Below, in pieces: positions 1 to 6,253 of a DNA stretch of 15,353 nucleotides (position 1 is the stretch's first letter; each line of letters starts with the position of its first letter). The notes below the pieces were generated by a model, which saw nothing but the letters and a program-made list of their open reading frames with translations, was not told the DNA's origin and ran no database searches. The position numbers and the translations under genes are program-made. The stretch is from an uncultured Eubacteriales bacterium (lineage in GTDB: Bacteria > Bacillota > Clostridia > Lachnospirales > CAG-274): contig CABVAP010000048.1 in assembly GCA_902496345.1 (NCBI GenBank), positions 1-15,353 on the forward strand, written 5' to 3'.

Positions 1-3
1 GCG

Positions 4-57
4 TAGCAAAAGTGCTGAAAGCTAGTAGGGTGGTGGGGCAAAGCCCCACGGTCTTAA
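4..57 (+). repeat. R1 intergenic hairpin repeat, copy 1
   Basis: This stretch shares a fixed order of blocks with 9693-9743. AAAGCTAGTAGGGTG (18-32) is identical to 9708-9722, GGCAAAGCC (37-45) to 9724-9732, and ACGGTCTTA (48-56) to 9734-9742. The middle forms a perfect 7-bp hairpin, GTGGGGC (33-39) and GCCCCAC (43-49), around an AAA loop. No reading frame fits it. I infer a dispersed non-coding repeat; its wider copy number is unknown from this window. Confidence 0.6.
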
Positions 58-79
58 TTGACAAACCCCCAATTTATAT

Positions 80-108
80 AAAAAAAGGACAGATTAAAAA
101 ATCTGTCC
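80..108 (-). terminator. Rho-independent terminator of the XRE regulator gene
   Basis: On the minus strand a perfect 9-bp stem, GGACAGATT (arm at 100-108) pairing with AATCTGTCC (arm at 87-95), closes a TTTT loop and is followed directly by a run of T residues (plus-strand A run up to 86). It lies 18 bases past the stop codon of the leftward regulator gene. This is the textbook form of an intrinsic terminator, and its orientation matches that gene. Confidence 0.9.
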
Positions 109-126
109 ATACTTTGTTTTTACGAT

Positions 127-528
127 TTATTCTTCTTCGTTAGCGTCTGCTACTCTTTTTGTGAGTTTTCTCATACTCTTGATTGTAGTGATTACAAAAT
201 CAAGTTCGATTAAATTAAGACCGTGAATAAGACTTGTCGCTGTATTATATCTTTCTTCAAGCTGTGCAGCCTCTGTTTTTTCAGCGAGGATTTCTTCGTC
301 TGTTTTGATTACAGTACCAGCAGGACGAGTTATAAGCTGGTCTAAAGAAATACTGAAAAACTCAGCTATTTTACATAAATTTTTGATACTTGTTCCTCTT
401 TGACCTCTTTCGATAAGTCCTAAAAATCCAGGAGCAATGTTTAAAATTTCTGAAAGTTCTTCAATTGTTAAATCTCTTTTTTGACGTTCAAATCTGATGT
501 TTGAACCTATAATTTTATTGTAGTCCAT
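127..528 (-). CDS. XRE-family helix-turn-helix transcriptional regulator
   Basis: A 133-residue DNA-binding protein. The first 65 residues form a HTH_3/XRE (Cro/C1-type) domain: an R-x-x-R-x-x-R-x-L-T-x-x-E-L-S-E pattern, then N-I-A-P-G-F-L-G-L-I-E-R-G-Q-R and S-I-x-x-L-x-K-I-A-x-F-F, all typical of this fold. The remaining 65 residues are helical and charged, end in three glutamates, and match no effector domain I recognise. The start is set at ATG 528 because GGAGG (535-539) lies 6 bases upstream; the in-frame ATG at 546 would place that site inside the gene. It has its own promoter (630-658) and terminator (80-108), so it is probably a single-gene unit. Two overlapping palindromes in its leader suggest autoregulation (inference). 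Targets are unknown. Confidence 0.85.
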   Translation of the reverse strand: MDYNKIIGSNIRFERQKRDLTIEELSEILNIAPGFLGLIERGQRGTSIKNLCKIAEFFSISLDQLITRPAGTVIKTDEEILAEKTEAAQLEERYNTATSLIHGLNLIELDFVITTIKSMRKLTKRVADANEEE

Positions 529-586
529 ATTTATCCTCCAAGTCATAAAAATTATAAAATTACAGTTACAATTTTACTAAATTCAA

Positions 587-604
587 TAGCTAGCTAACCG
601 GTTA
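587..604. promoter_or_regulatory. Overlapping palindromes, candidate operator for the XRE regulator
   Basis: Two perfect 10-bp palindromes overlap by two bases: TAGCTAGCTA (587-596) and TAACCGGTTA (595-604). They lie about 20-35 bases downstream of the predicted transcription start of the leftward regulator gene, between its promoter and its ribosome binding site. Cro/C1-type dimers bind short palindromes, so autorepression is plausible, but no second copy was noticed elsewhere in the window. Confidence 0.4.
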
Positions 605-629
605 CTAACATTAAATTTTTGTAGCTATA

Positions 630-658
630 ATTATAACTTTTTTTTTTTCTGATTTCAA
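630..658 (-). promoter_or_regulatory. Sigma-A promoter for the XRE regulator
   Basis: Read on the minus strand: -35 TTGAAA (653-658), a 17-base spacer that is mostly poly-A, and a perfect -10 TATAAT (630-635). Transcription would start near 623, giving a leader of roughly 95 bases. A second TATAAT (551-556) lies nearer the gene but lacks a good -35 box. Confidence 0.75.
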
Positions 659-676
659 GTGTTTTTACACATTTTT

Positions 677-1201
677 TTAAAGAAATTTTTCGATATATGC
701 TGAATAATTTAATTTTTCTAAATTTTCTGCTTTAGCCTCTACAGATGCTTCTAAATTTTTCTTGTAATCAATTACTTTTTTATGTAATTCATCGTCAAAA
801 CTAGCTAACATCTGAACAGCAAGAAGACCAGCATTTTTTGCACCGTTTATCGCAACGGTTGCAACAGGTATACCACCTGGCATTTGAACGATTGAATAAA
901 GTGAGTCAACACCACTTAACGCTCTTGTTTTCACAGGAACACCTATAACAGGAACTGTTGTTATCGCTGCCGTCATTCCTGGTAAATGAGCAGCTCCACC
1001 AGCTCCTGCGATTATTACCTTTAGACCTCTTTCTCTTGCTGTTTCGGCATAGTCATACATTTTTTTTGGTGTTCTGTGTGCAGAAACTACAGTTATTTCA
1101 TAAGGCACTTTAAATTCGTCCATAACCTTTGCTGCCTCTTGCATAACAGGTAAATCTGAGTCGCTTCCCATAATTATTCCTACAACTGGTTTTTCGTTCA
1201 T
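677..1201 (-). CDS. purE: N5-carboxyaminoimidazole ribonucleotide mutase (PurE, class I)
   Basis: This cytoplasmic enzyme of purine synthesis converts N5-CAIR (made by PurK) to CAIR. The 174 residues match the class I family in length and motifs: the phosphate-binding G-S-D-S-D at 12-16, S-A-H-R-T-P at 40-45 with the catalytic-type histidine 42, A-G-A-G-G-A-A-H-L-P-G-M at 65-76, and M-P-G-G-I-P-V-A-T-V near 107-116. The start ATG has GGAGG (1210-1214) 8 bases upstream. No purK, purC or other pur gene is in the window. It lies 62 bases downstream of the secreted-protein gene on the same strand, and I see no good promoter in that gap, so read-through from there is possible. Identification is secure. 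Confidence 0.97.
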   Translation of the reverse strand: MNEKPVVGIIMGSDSDLPVMQEAAKVMDEFKVPYEITVVSAHRTPKKMYDYAETARERGLKVIIAGAGGAAHLPGMTAAITTVPVIGVPVKTRALSGVDSLYSIVQMPGGIPVATVAINGAKNAGLLAVQMLASFDDELHKKVIDYKKNLEASVEAKAENLEKLNYSAYIEKFL

Positions 1202-1263
1202 AATAATATCCTCCTCAATTAGTTTGCTTTGTCGTTTATTTTTGTTTTCTTTTTTTATTTTGT

Positions 1264-2784
1264 TTATTGTTTTCTGTATTCTGTAATTCCGTGTGAATCC
1301 ATATATGCCTTCTTTGTTTCCATAAGGTAATTGATTGTCACGTTTTGGATTCCATAGCTTGTTAAAATCTGTCTAAGCTCAAAAAGGTCGTTATATGTTA
1401 AATATGGGTAATCTACCATTGTGTTGTATGTTCCGTTATACATTAACGCATAGTTTAAATTTCCGTCAGAAAGTACCCATTTATATTTTGTGTTGTCAAT
1501 TCCCTTCAACATCTTGTCTGCTAAGTCGTAATATCTTGTATCTTGTGTTTCATTGTAAAGATAGTACAAAAAGTTCATCTCATTAACCTGATGATTTAAT
1601 GACACGTGGGTTCTTTTGTGTGCTTCTTGTTTTGAGTTTGCAGAATAGTCCTCAATAAGCCAACCATCGCCAAATTCATAATGATTATTTTGTGCGTGTT
1701 TTAAGAAGTATTCGGCATATTTTTTTGCACCATCTAAAAATGGCTGATACTCATATCTTTTATATGCAAAAATCAAGTTTATCGCAAAGTCTGTCGAAAA
1801 TCTTGTGTCATAGAAATATGTTCCTATGTCGAAGTCAGACAATAACCATTCTGATGATGGACCTGTTGGCCAAAAACCCTCTTCATTTTGATTTTTTAAA
1901 CAAGTGCTTGTCATAACATAGCCTAAATCTATCGCCAATTGACACTCGCCATATCTTGCAAAAGACGCACCTGTATAGTTTGCAGAATGTTTATATAAAA
2001 TATTTTCACCAGATGGATTATAGTTTGCTGGTGTTTTAAAGTAATATCCGTCCCAAGACCAGCGTCTTTCAAGTGAAAGGTCGTGTACTCTTAAGTAGTT
2101 ATAATTGTTTTGGTTTGTCCAATCGACTAACTTATTTTGGGATTGTAAACACCATATTTCGCCTATCTTTGATGAATCCTTTGGAAAACTAAAAGAAATT
2201 GTATATACGCCGTTATCGTGAGTTATCGCAATAGGGTGTTCGTCTTCTCGAAGTACCTCTAAAGTTGAATTTGTAAACAAGTTTCGATAAACAGCCGGAA
2301 CGCTGAGTATTGCACTATTTGTATCTGTGTTTATATAAAGTGTTGTTTTAACATTTTTAAGTTTATTTAAGTCACTTGTTAAAACCCATTGTTTTGTTAC
2401 AGGGTCAACGTATCTTATTTCGATTGTATTACCTGGGATTGTGATTCCAGCGTTAAATCTTCCACCGTTTGGAAGTGTTTCTTTGAATATATATCTTCTG
2501 AACCAGTAGAAATCGCCATTTCCAAGATATACATTTTTTTGGTTTGTAACAACACCACCATTTTCGCTAGATACAACTTCTTCAAATGGTGTTATTTTGT
2601 GGGTATCTTTTGCCTCGGTTGTTTCTTGTTTCTCGATTTCTCCGGCATAGTTTGCGTCATATACATTTTTGTAAAGACCTATAGGGTCACCTATTTTTAA
2701 TTCTTCACCAACTACAGCTATGCTTTGTGCGAAAATTGAAAATGCTAATGCAAAAAAAACAATTTTCAATTTCTTTAATTTCAT
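1264..2784 (-). CDS. Secreted protein of unknown function, possible alpha/alpha-toroid glycan enzyme
   Basis: About 506 residues that I do not recognise with certainty. The N-terminus is a clear signal peptide: Lys-rich start, hydrophobic core (V-F-F-A-L-A-F-S-I-F-A), likely cut after S-I-A. Residues about 30-230 look beta-rich. The C-terminal half has spaced amphipathic helices with aromatic/acidic motifs such as G-F-W-P-T-G-P-S-S-E-W and repeated helix pairs (Y-A-E-Y-F-L-K-H-A; Y-Y-D-L-A-D-K-M-L-K-G-I), resembling the (alpha/alpha) barrels of polysaccharide lyases, glycosidases and glucuronyl C5-epimerases. That resemblance is inference, not an assignment. Start: an in-frame GTG at 2796 exists, but the AAAAGGGTGA element fits ATG 2784 better (about 8 bases). 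Its own promoter lies at 2852-2880. It is probably exported or attached to the cell surface. Confidence 0.6.
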   Translation of the reverse strand: MKLKKLKIVFFALAFSIFAQSIAVVGEELKIGDPIGLYKNVYDANYAGEIEKQETTEAKDTHKITPFEEVVSSENGGVVTNQKNVYLGNGDFYWFRRYIFKETLPNGGRFNAGITIPGNTIEIRYVDPVTKQWVLTSDLNKLKNVKTTLYINTDTNSAILSVPAVYRNLFTNSTLEVLREDEHPIAITHDNGVYTISFSFPKDSSKIGEIWCLQSQNKLVDWTNQNNYNYLRVHDLSLERRWSWDGYYFKTPANYNPSGENILYKHSANYTGASFARYGECQLAIDLGYVMTSTCLKNQNEEGFWPTGPSSEWLLSDFDIGTYFYDTRFSTDFAINLIFAYKRYEYQPFLDGAKKYAEYFLKHAQNNHYEFGDGWLIEDYSANSKQEAHKRTHVSLNHQVNEMNFLYYLYNETQDTRYYDLADKMLKGIDNTKYKWVLSDGNLNYALMYNGTYNTMVDYPYLTYNDLFELRQILTSYGIQNVTINYLMETKKAYMDSHGITEYRKQ

Positions 2785-2851
2785 TTTTATATTCACCCTT
2801 TTCCTAGTATTTTAATTTTAAGGTTTTGTGGTTTTGACTCACGTTCTTTTA

Positions 2852-2880
2852 AGTATAACATTTTATTAAATTTGTCGCAA
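2852..2880 (-). promoter_or_regulatory. Sigma-A promoter for the secreted-protein gene
   Basis: Read on the minus strand: -35 TTGCGA (2875-2880), 17-base spacer, -10 TATACT (2852-2857). Transcription would begin near 2845, about 60 bases before the chosen start codon. It is back-to-back with the recX promoter, with 17 bases between the two -35 boxes. Confidence 0.65.
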
Positions 2881-2897
2881 CTTTTTTTATTAAAAAT

Positions 2898-2926
2898 TTG
2901 AATTGTTTCATAAAATTTGATATAAT
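2898..2926 (+). promoter_or_regulatory. Sigma-A promoter for recX and the TPR gene
   Basis: -35 TTGAAT (2898-2903), 17-base spacer and perfect -10 TATAAT (2921-2926), preceded by TGA and so of the extended -10 type (TGnTATAAT). Transcription would start near 2933, leaving a leader of about 100 bases. That leader holds a weak 6-bp hairpin, GGCTTG (2951-2956) with CAAGCC (2969-2974). Confidence 0.8.
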
Positions 2927-3032
2927 CATTGTTAGTGATAAAACATTAACGGCTTGTTATTACAAATCCAAGCCAAACGTCTTTTTGCTCATTTATTTTT
3001 AAGTTTTAAAAAAAGATTGTTAGGTGATAAAT

Positions 3033-3653
3033 TTGATAGTTACAGATGTTCAAAAACAAAAAAATAATCCTAAACGCTACTCTATTTTTATTGACGGTCA
3101 ATTTGCCTTTGGTCTTGATGAAATCGATGTACTTTACTACAAACTTTTTGATTGCAAAGAAATTTCAGAAGAAAAGGTTGAATTTATAAAAAACAACATT
3201 GTATTTCAAAAAGCCAGAGATACTGCAATAAAATTTTTAAGCTTTAAGCAAAGGACCCGTAAAGAGATTATTGTTAAGCTCCGTGAAAAAGAATACACTG
3301 ATGATATTATAGCTAAAGTTATAAGGTTACTTCAAAAATACAGCTACATCGATGATTATGCTTATGCGTCTGCCTTTTTTCGTGACAAGTTCAATTTAAG
3401 TGGTCTTGGTGTATCACGAATACGATTTGAACTTAAACAAAAAGGTGTTTCCGATGAGATAATAGAAAGGGTCGTTATGGAAAATTCTGTAGACGAAACA
3501 GAGAGAGCCGTTTCGCTTGTCGAAAGAAAGTATGGCGTTTATGATTACGACATCAAAGAAAAAAGACGAATTGAAGGCTTTTTAGCCAGAAAAGGTTTTT
3601 CCTTTTCTGTAATAAAAGAGGCCTTTCAGATATTGAAAGAAAGGGATTTCTAA
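3033..3653 (+). CDS. recX: Regulatory protein RecX
   Basis: RecX binds RecA and modulates its filament on single-stranded DNA, damping or tuning recombination and the SOS response. The protein is about 206 residues, all-helical and charged. It has the family's three-helix repeats, including the diagnostic Y-S-Y-I-D-D-Y-A-Y-A-S-A-F-F-R-D-K pattern in the central repeat, followed by G-L-G-V-S-R-I-R-F-E-L-K-Q-K-G-V, and a C-terminal R-R-I-E-G-F-L-A-R-K-G-F-S repeat. The N-terminal 60 residues are the variable part. Start: TTG 3033 is preferred because AGGTGAT (3022-3028) lies just upstream; the GTG at 3024 would sit inside that site. The stop overlaps the next gene's start (TAATG), so the two are likely translationally coupled. 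recA is not in the window. Confidence 0.9.
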   Translation: MIVTDVQKQKNNPKRYSIFIDGQFAFGLDEIDVLYYKLFDCKEISEEKVEFIKNNIVFQKARDTAIKFLSFKQRTRKEIIVKLREKEYTDDIIAKVIRLLQKYSYIDDYAYASAFFRDKFNLSGLGVSRIRFELKQKGVSDEIIERVVMENSVDETERAVSLVERKYGVYDYDIKEKRRIEGFLARKGFSFSVIKEAFQILKERDF

Positions 3654-5014
3654 TGTATACAAACCAACTTTATAGATTGAGAAAAAAATTTTTAAAAATG
3701 TATGAGTCTGGCGATTTAACTAAAACTATTGACATAGGTGAGCAAATTTTAAAAATATACGAAAAAGACTCTGGTACACAGACAATATTTTATGCTGATG
3801 ACGCTTTCAACTTAGCTTGTGTATATTCAAAAGAGGGTCGCATACTAAAGGCAACAAGCCTATATAAGCAATCTGCAAAAATAGTTAAGGAGCAACTTGG
3901 AAAAACAATTGAATATTCCGATATAATAAACAATTTAGCCATTGACCTAAACATACTTGGCGACCACAAAGAATCTTTTGAATATTTCAAAGAAGTTTAT
4001 GAAATTCGCAAAAAGCTATTAGAGCCAGACAACCCTAAGCTTATCGACAGTATTTCAAATCTCGGCAGTGCATACTATGATATTGACGATTATGATAACG
4101 CTGTTAAATATCACAAGATAGCATTAAACAGCCGAACAACAAAAGATTTAGATTATGCCGACAACCTTAACTTAATTGGTTACGACCTTGAGGAAAAAGA
4201 GGAGTATGAGAACGCAACTGAATATTTTGTATCAGCACTTGACATAATAAAAAAAGCAACAGGTGCAATGTCCGAAGAATATTTGAAAAACTTATACTAC
4301 ATAGGATTTATATACGAAAAATGCAAAAATTTTGTTGAGGCAAAAACTTGCTATGAAAAATCGGTTGAGTTAATCAAAAAGCACATAGGAGAGGAACACC
4401 CATACTATGCAGAGGCACTAAACAAGCTTGCAAACTCCTATATGCACTGTGGAAACGAAAATAAAGCATTGACATTACGAATAAAGGCACTCAACATCAT
4501 CAAAAATATTGTTGGCGAAAACCACCTTTATTATGCTTCAAACCTAAAAAATATAGCTGACATTTACTTCAAAAAAGGTGATTACAAACGTGCAAAACAA
4601 AAATATCTTGAAAGTCTTGAAATCAAGAAAAAGTTGCTTGGAGTAAACAGCGAAGAAGTTATAAGGGATACATCAATACTTTGCAAAGTTTACATAAACG
4701 AGGGAAACTATGAACTTGCCGAAACAACGTTAAAAGAATGTCTTGAAAACGTTATAAACAACAGAGATTTACATCTTGCGATACTGCTTGATTTAGCCTA
4801 CATATACATAAGAACTTGCAACACATCAAAGTTATACGAGATATACGAGGAATTTGCTGAAGTTGAGCCAACACTCAGTTTTGATGAAATGTTAAAGGAC
4901 ATACAATCTTTTCAGGACAACATAGAAAAATATATTGCCGAAGATGACGATTTTAATTTTAAAAATTTAGGTGACCTAGACGGGCTTGAAGATATTGACG
5001 GACTTGAGGACTAA
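3653..5014 (+). CDS. TPR-repeat protein, kinesin-light-chain-like
   Basis: A 453-residue protein made almost wholly of tetratricopeptide repeats with the longer, about 42-residue spacing of the kinesin light chain class (TPR_10/TPR_12 type). Repeating units such as H-P-Y-Y-A-E-A-L-N-K-L-A-N-S-Y and H-L-Y-Y-A-S-N-L-K-N-I-A-D-I-Y, each followed by A-x-x-x-Y-x-x-x-L-x-I, run from about residue 40 to 390. TPR domains bind partner proteins; no enzymatic domain is present. There is no signal peptide or membrane segment, so it should be cytoplasmic. The last 25 residues are highly acidic and end in a repeated D-(L/I)-D-G-L-E-D. It starts on the last base of the recX stop codon (TAATG), so it belongs to the recX transcript. 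Partner and role are unknown. Confidence 0.8.
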   Translation: MYTNQLYRLRKKFLKMYESGDLTKTIDIGEQILKIYEKDSGTQTIFYADDAFNLACVYSKEGRILKATSLYKQSAKIVKEQLGKTIEYSDIINNLAIDLNILGDHKESFEYFKEVYEIRKKLLEPDNPKLIDSISNLGSAYYDIDDYDNAVKYHKIALNSRTTKDLDYADNLNLIGYDLEEKEEYENATEYFVSALDIIKKATGAMSEEYLKNLYYIGFIYEKCKNFVEAKTCYEKSVELIKKHIGEEHPYYAEALNKLANSYMHCGNENKALTLRIKALNIIKNIVGENHLYYASNLKNIADIYFKKGDYKRAKQKYLESLEIKKKLLGVNSEEVIRDTSILCKVYINEGNYELAETTLKECLENVINNRDLHLAILLDLAYIYIRTCNTSKLYEIYEEFAEVEPTLSFDEMLKDIQSFQDNIEKYIAEDDDFNFKNLGDLDGLEDIDGLED

Positions 5015-5070
5015 AAAAATTAAATCATTTTTGCTTGTGCAAGCTCACAGGTAGTGTCACTTTAGCAAAA

Positions 5071-5112
5071 TTATCAAATATGTATATTGATTATATTTTG
5101 TTTATTTGATAA
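5071..5112. promoter_or_regulatory. Perfect 10-bp inverted repeat around a promoter, candidate operator
   Basis: TTATCAAATA (5071-5080) and TATTTGATAA (5103-5112) are exact reverse complements separated by 22 bases, with centres 32 bases (about three helical turns) apart. The first arm sits just upstream of the -35 box and the second overlaps the -10 box of the promoter at 5087-5115. This arrangement suits two dimers or a looped repressor. Chance pairing in AT-rich DNA is possible, but an exact 10-of-10 match placed on a promoter is notable. Confidence 0.5.
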
Positions 5113-5115
5113 AAT
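5087..5115 (+). promoter_or_regulatory. Sigma-A promoter for the stalk-domain protein
   Basis: -35 TTGATT (5087-5092), 17-base spacer and -10 TAAAAT (5110-5115) preceded by TGA (extended -10 form). Transcription would start near 5122, about 40 bases before the ATG. The ribosome site GGAGGA lies immediately upstream of the start at 5164. Confidence 0.6.
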
Positions 5116-5163
5116 TAATGTACTTGATATTTAACAAAAAATAAAAATTACGGAGGAAGAAAT

Positions 5164-6096
5164 ATGAAACTAAAAAAAGTATTAGTTACAGCTATTACAA
5201 TCATTGGTTCAGCTTTAATTTCAACATCTGTTTTTGCAGCCAATGATATTACCGTTAAAGTAAACGGAGATAAAATTGAATTTGTTGACCAGGGTGCAGA
5301 AATCGTTGATGGAAGAACACTTATACCTTTAAGAGGTGTTTTTGACTCTATGGGATTTGATGTTACTTGGGACGATGTATCAAGAAGTGCAAAAATTTCT
5401 AACAGCTTGAAAGACATAACTGTTACTGAAAACCTCAAAAGAATTACAGCAAACACAAAAACATTTGACATTGACGTTGCACCTCAAATTTTAAACAGCA
5501 GACTTATGATTCCTTTACGTGCTATAGCAGAATCAATTGACGCAACTGTTGAATGGGACAGTGCTACAAAGACTGTTTCTATTTACTATAACAAAGCTGA
5601 TGGTGTTGATAACTCAATAAACAATATCGGAATGGACGAACAACAATATTTTAAAACACTTATATCTCTTATGGACGAACTTCGAACTACTGCCGAACCA
5701 CTTGAAGATGCTGTTTTAGACAACGTTGCAAACCTTGGTAGCTATTCTAAAACACTTAGTCCTAAAATAAATGAGGCGATTTATACAGATATAGAAAGTA
5801 TTTTAGACAAAATTTTAGAACTTAAAGCTCCAGCTGGTTTAGAAGAGGCTAATTCATATCTTGAAGATTATGTAAATCTTATCAAAAACCTCATTAACTT
5901 CTCTAAAACAGAAAATCCACAAAACTTCTATGACAGAAGCAACGAGGCATTTATGAGTCAAGTTCAAGATTATCAACAACAGCTTGAAGACATCAACTCT
6001 GGTTTCGGAAATGTTATTTTAAAATACTTTATGGATAACAAAGTTTACTGGGAAGGTATTTACGGCGAAAATATTCTTGACATCTTAAAATACTAA
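5164..6096 (+). CDS. Secreted protein with copper-amine-oxidase N-terminal (stalk) domains
   Basis: A 310-residue exported protein. Residues 1-25 are a signal peptide (M-K-L-K-K, hydrophobic core, cut after S-V-F-A). Residues about 28-140 hold the repeated CAO_N1/stalk fold: V-x-V-N-G-D-K-I then D-G-R-T-L-I-P-L-R-G-V-F and V-T-W-D, then a second L-N-S-R-L-M-I-P-L-R-A-I-A-E with V-E-W-D. Residues about 160-310 are helical, rich in Leu/Glu/Asp, and match no family I can name. The catalytic amine-oxidase domain is absent; in clostridia the small N-domain is commonly found alone in cell-surface proteins, probably as a structural or wall-binding module. It has its own promoter and a likely operator upstream and probably forms a single-gene unit, with a terminator-like hairpin at 6172-6210. 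Precise function unknown. Confidence 0.85.
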   Translation: MKLKKVLVTAITIIGSALISTSVFAANDITVKVNGDKIEFVDQGAEIVDGRTLIPLRGVFDSMGFDVTWDDVSRSAKISNSLKDITVTENLKRITANTKTFDIDVAPQILNSRLMIPLRAIAESIDATVEWDSATKTVSIYYNKADGVDNSINNIGMDEQQYFKTLISLMDELRTTAEPLEDAVLDNVANLGSYSKTLSPKINEAIYTDIESILDKILELKAPAGLEEANSYLEDYVNLIKNLINFSKTENPQNFYDRSNEAFMSQVQDYQQQLEDINSGFGNVILKYFMDNKVYWEGIYGENILDILKY

Positions 6097-6171
6097 AATC
6101 GACATAAATATTTTCAAAAGGTTTATGACTTTTAACAGCCAAAGCCTAAATTTAAAATTTAAGTTTTTAAC

Positions 6172-6210
6172 AATCTAAACCTTGGGGCAAAGTCTCAAGG
6201 TTTTAAGATT
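6172..6210 (+). terminator. Hairpin, probable terminator and R1-like repeat
   Basis: AAACCTTGGGGC (6177-6188) pairs with GTCTCAAGGTTT (6192-6203) as a 12-bp stem with two G-T pairs and an AAA loop. The stem extends outward through AATCT (6172-6176) and AGATT (6206-6210) past a two-base bulge. TTTT follows the G/C part. It lies between the stalk-protein gene and rimO, so termination of the former is likely. The core, 6184-6206, matches R1 copy 1 (35-57) at 19 of 23 bases without gaps. Confidence 0.5.
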
Positions 6211-6253
6211 TTAAAGTTTCGAAAATAAAAGACCAAAATAAGGAGGTACTTCT

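Noticed and set aside
58..82. TTGACA with a nearby TATATA as a rightward promoter
   Set aside because: Spacing is about 12 bases, too short, and the A/T run belongs to the terminator of the leftward regulator gene.
529..546. ATG 546 as start of the XRE regulator
   Set aside because: The strong GGAGG site falls inside this extension and is placed correctly only for ATG 528.
2951..2974. recX leader hairpin as a riboswitch or attenuator
   Set aside because: Only a 6-bp stem with a 12-base loop and no alternative pairing that I could find; too little to support a regulatory RNA.
5029..5070. TTTTGCT/AGCAAAA hairpin as terminator of the TPR gene
   Set aside because: Only 7 bp closing a 28-base loop, with no T run after it; the small GCTTG/CAAGC stem inside is too short to be persuasive.
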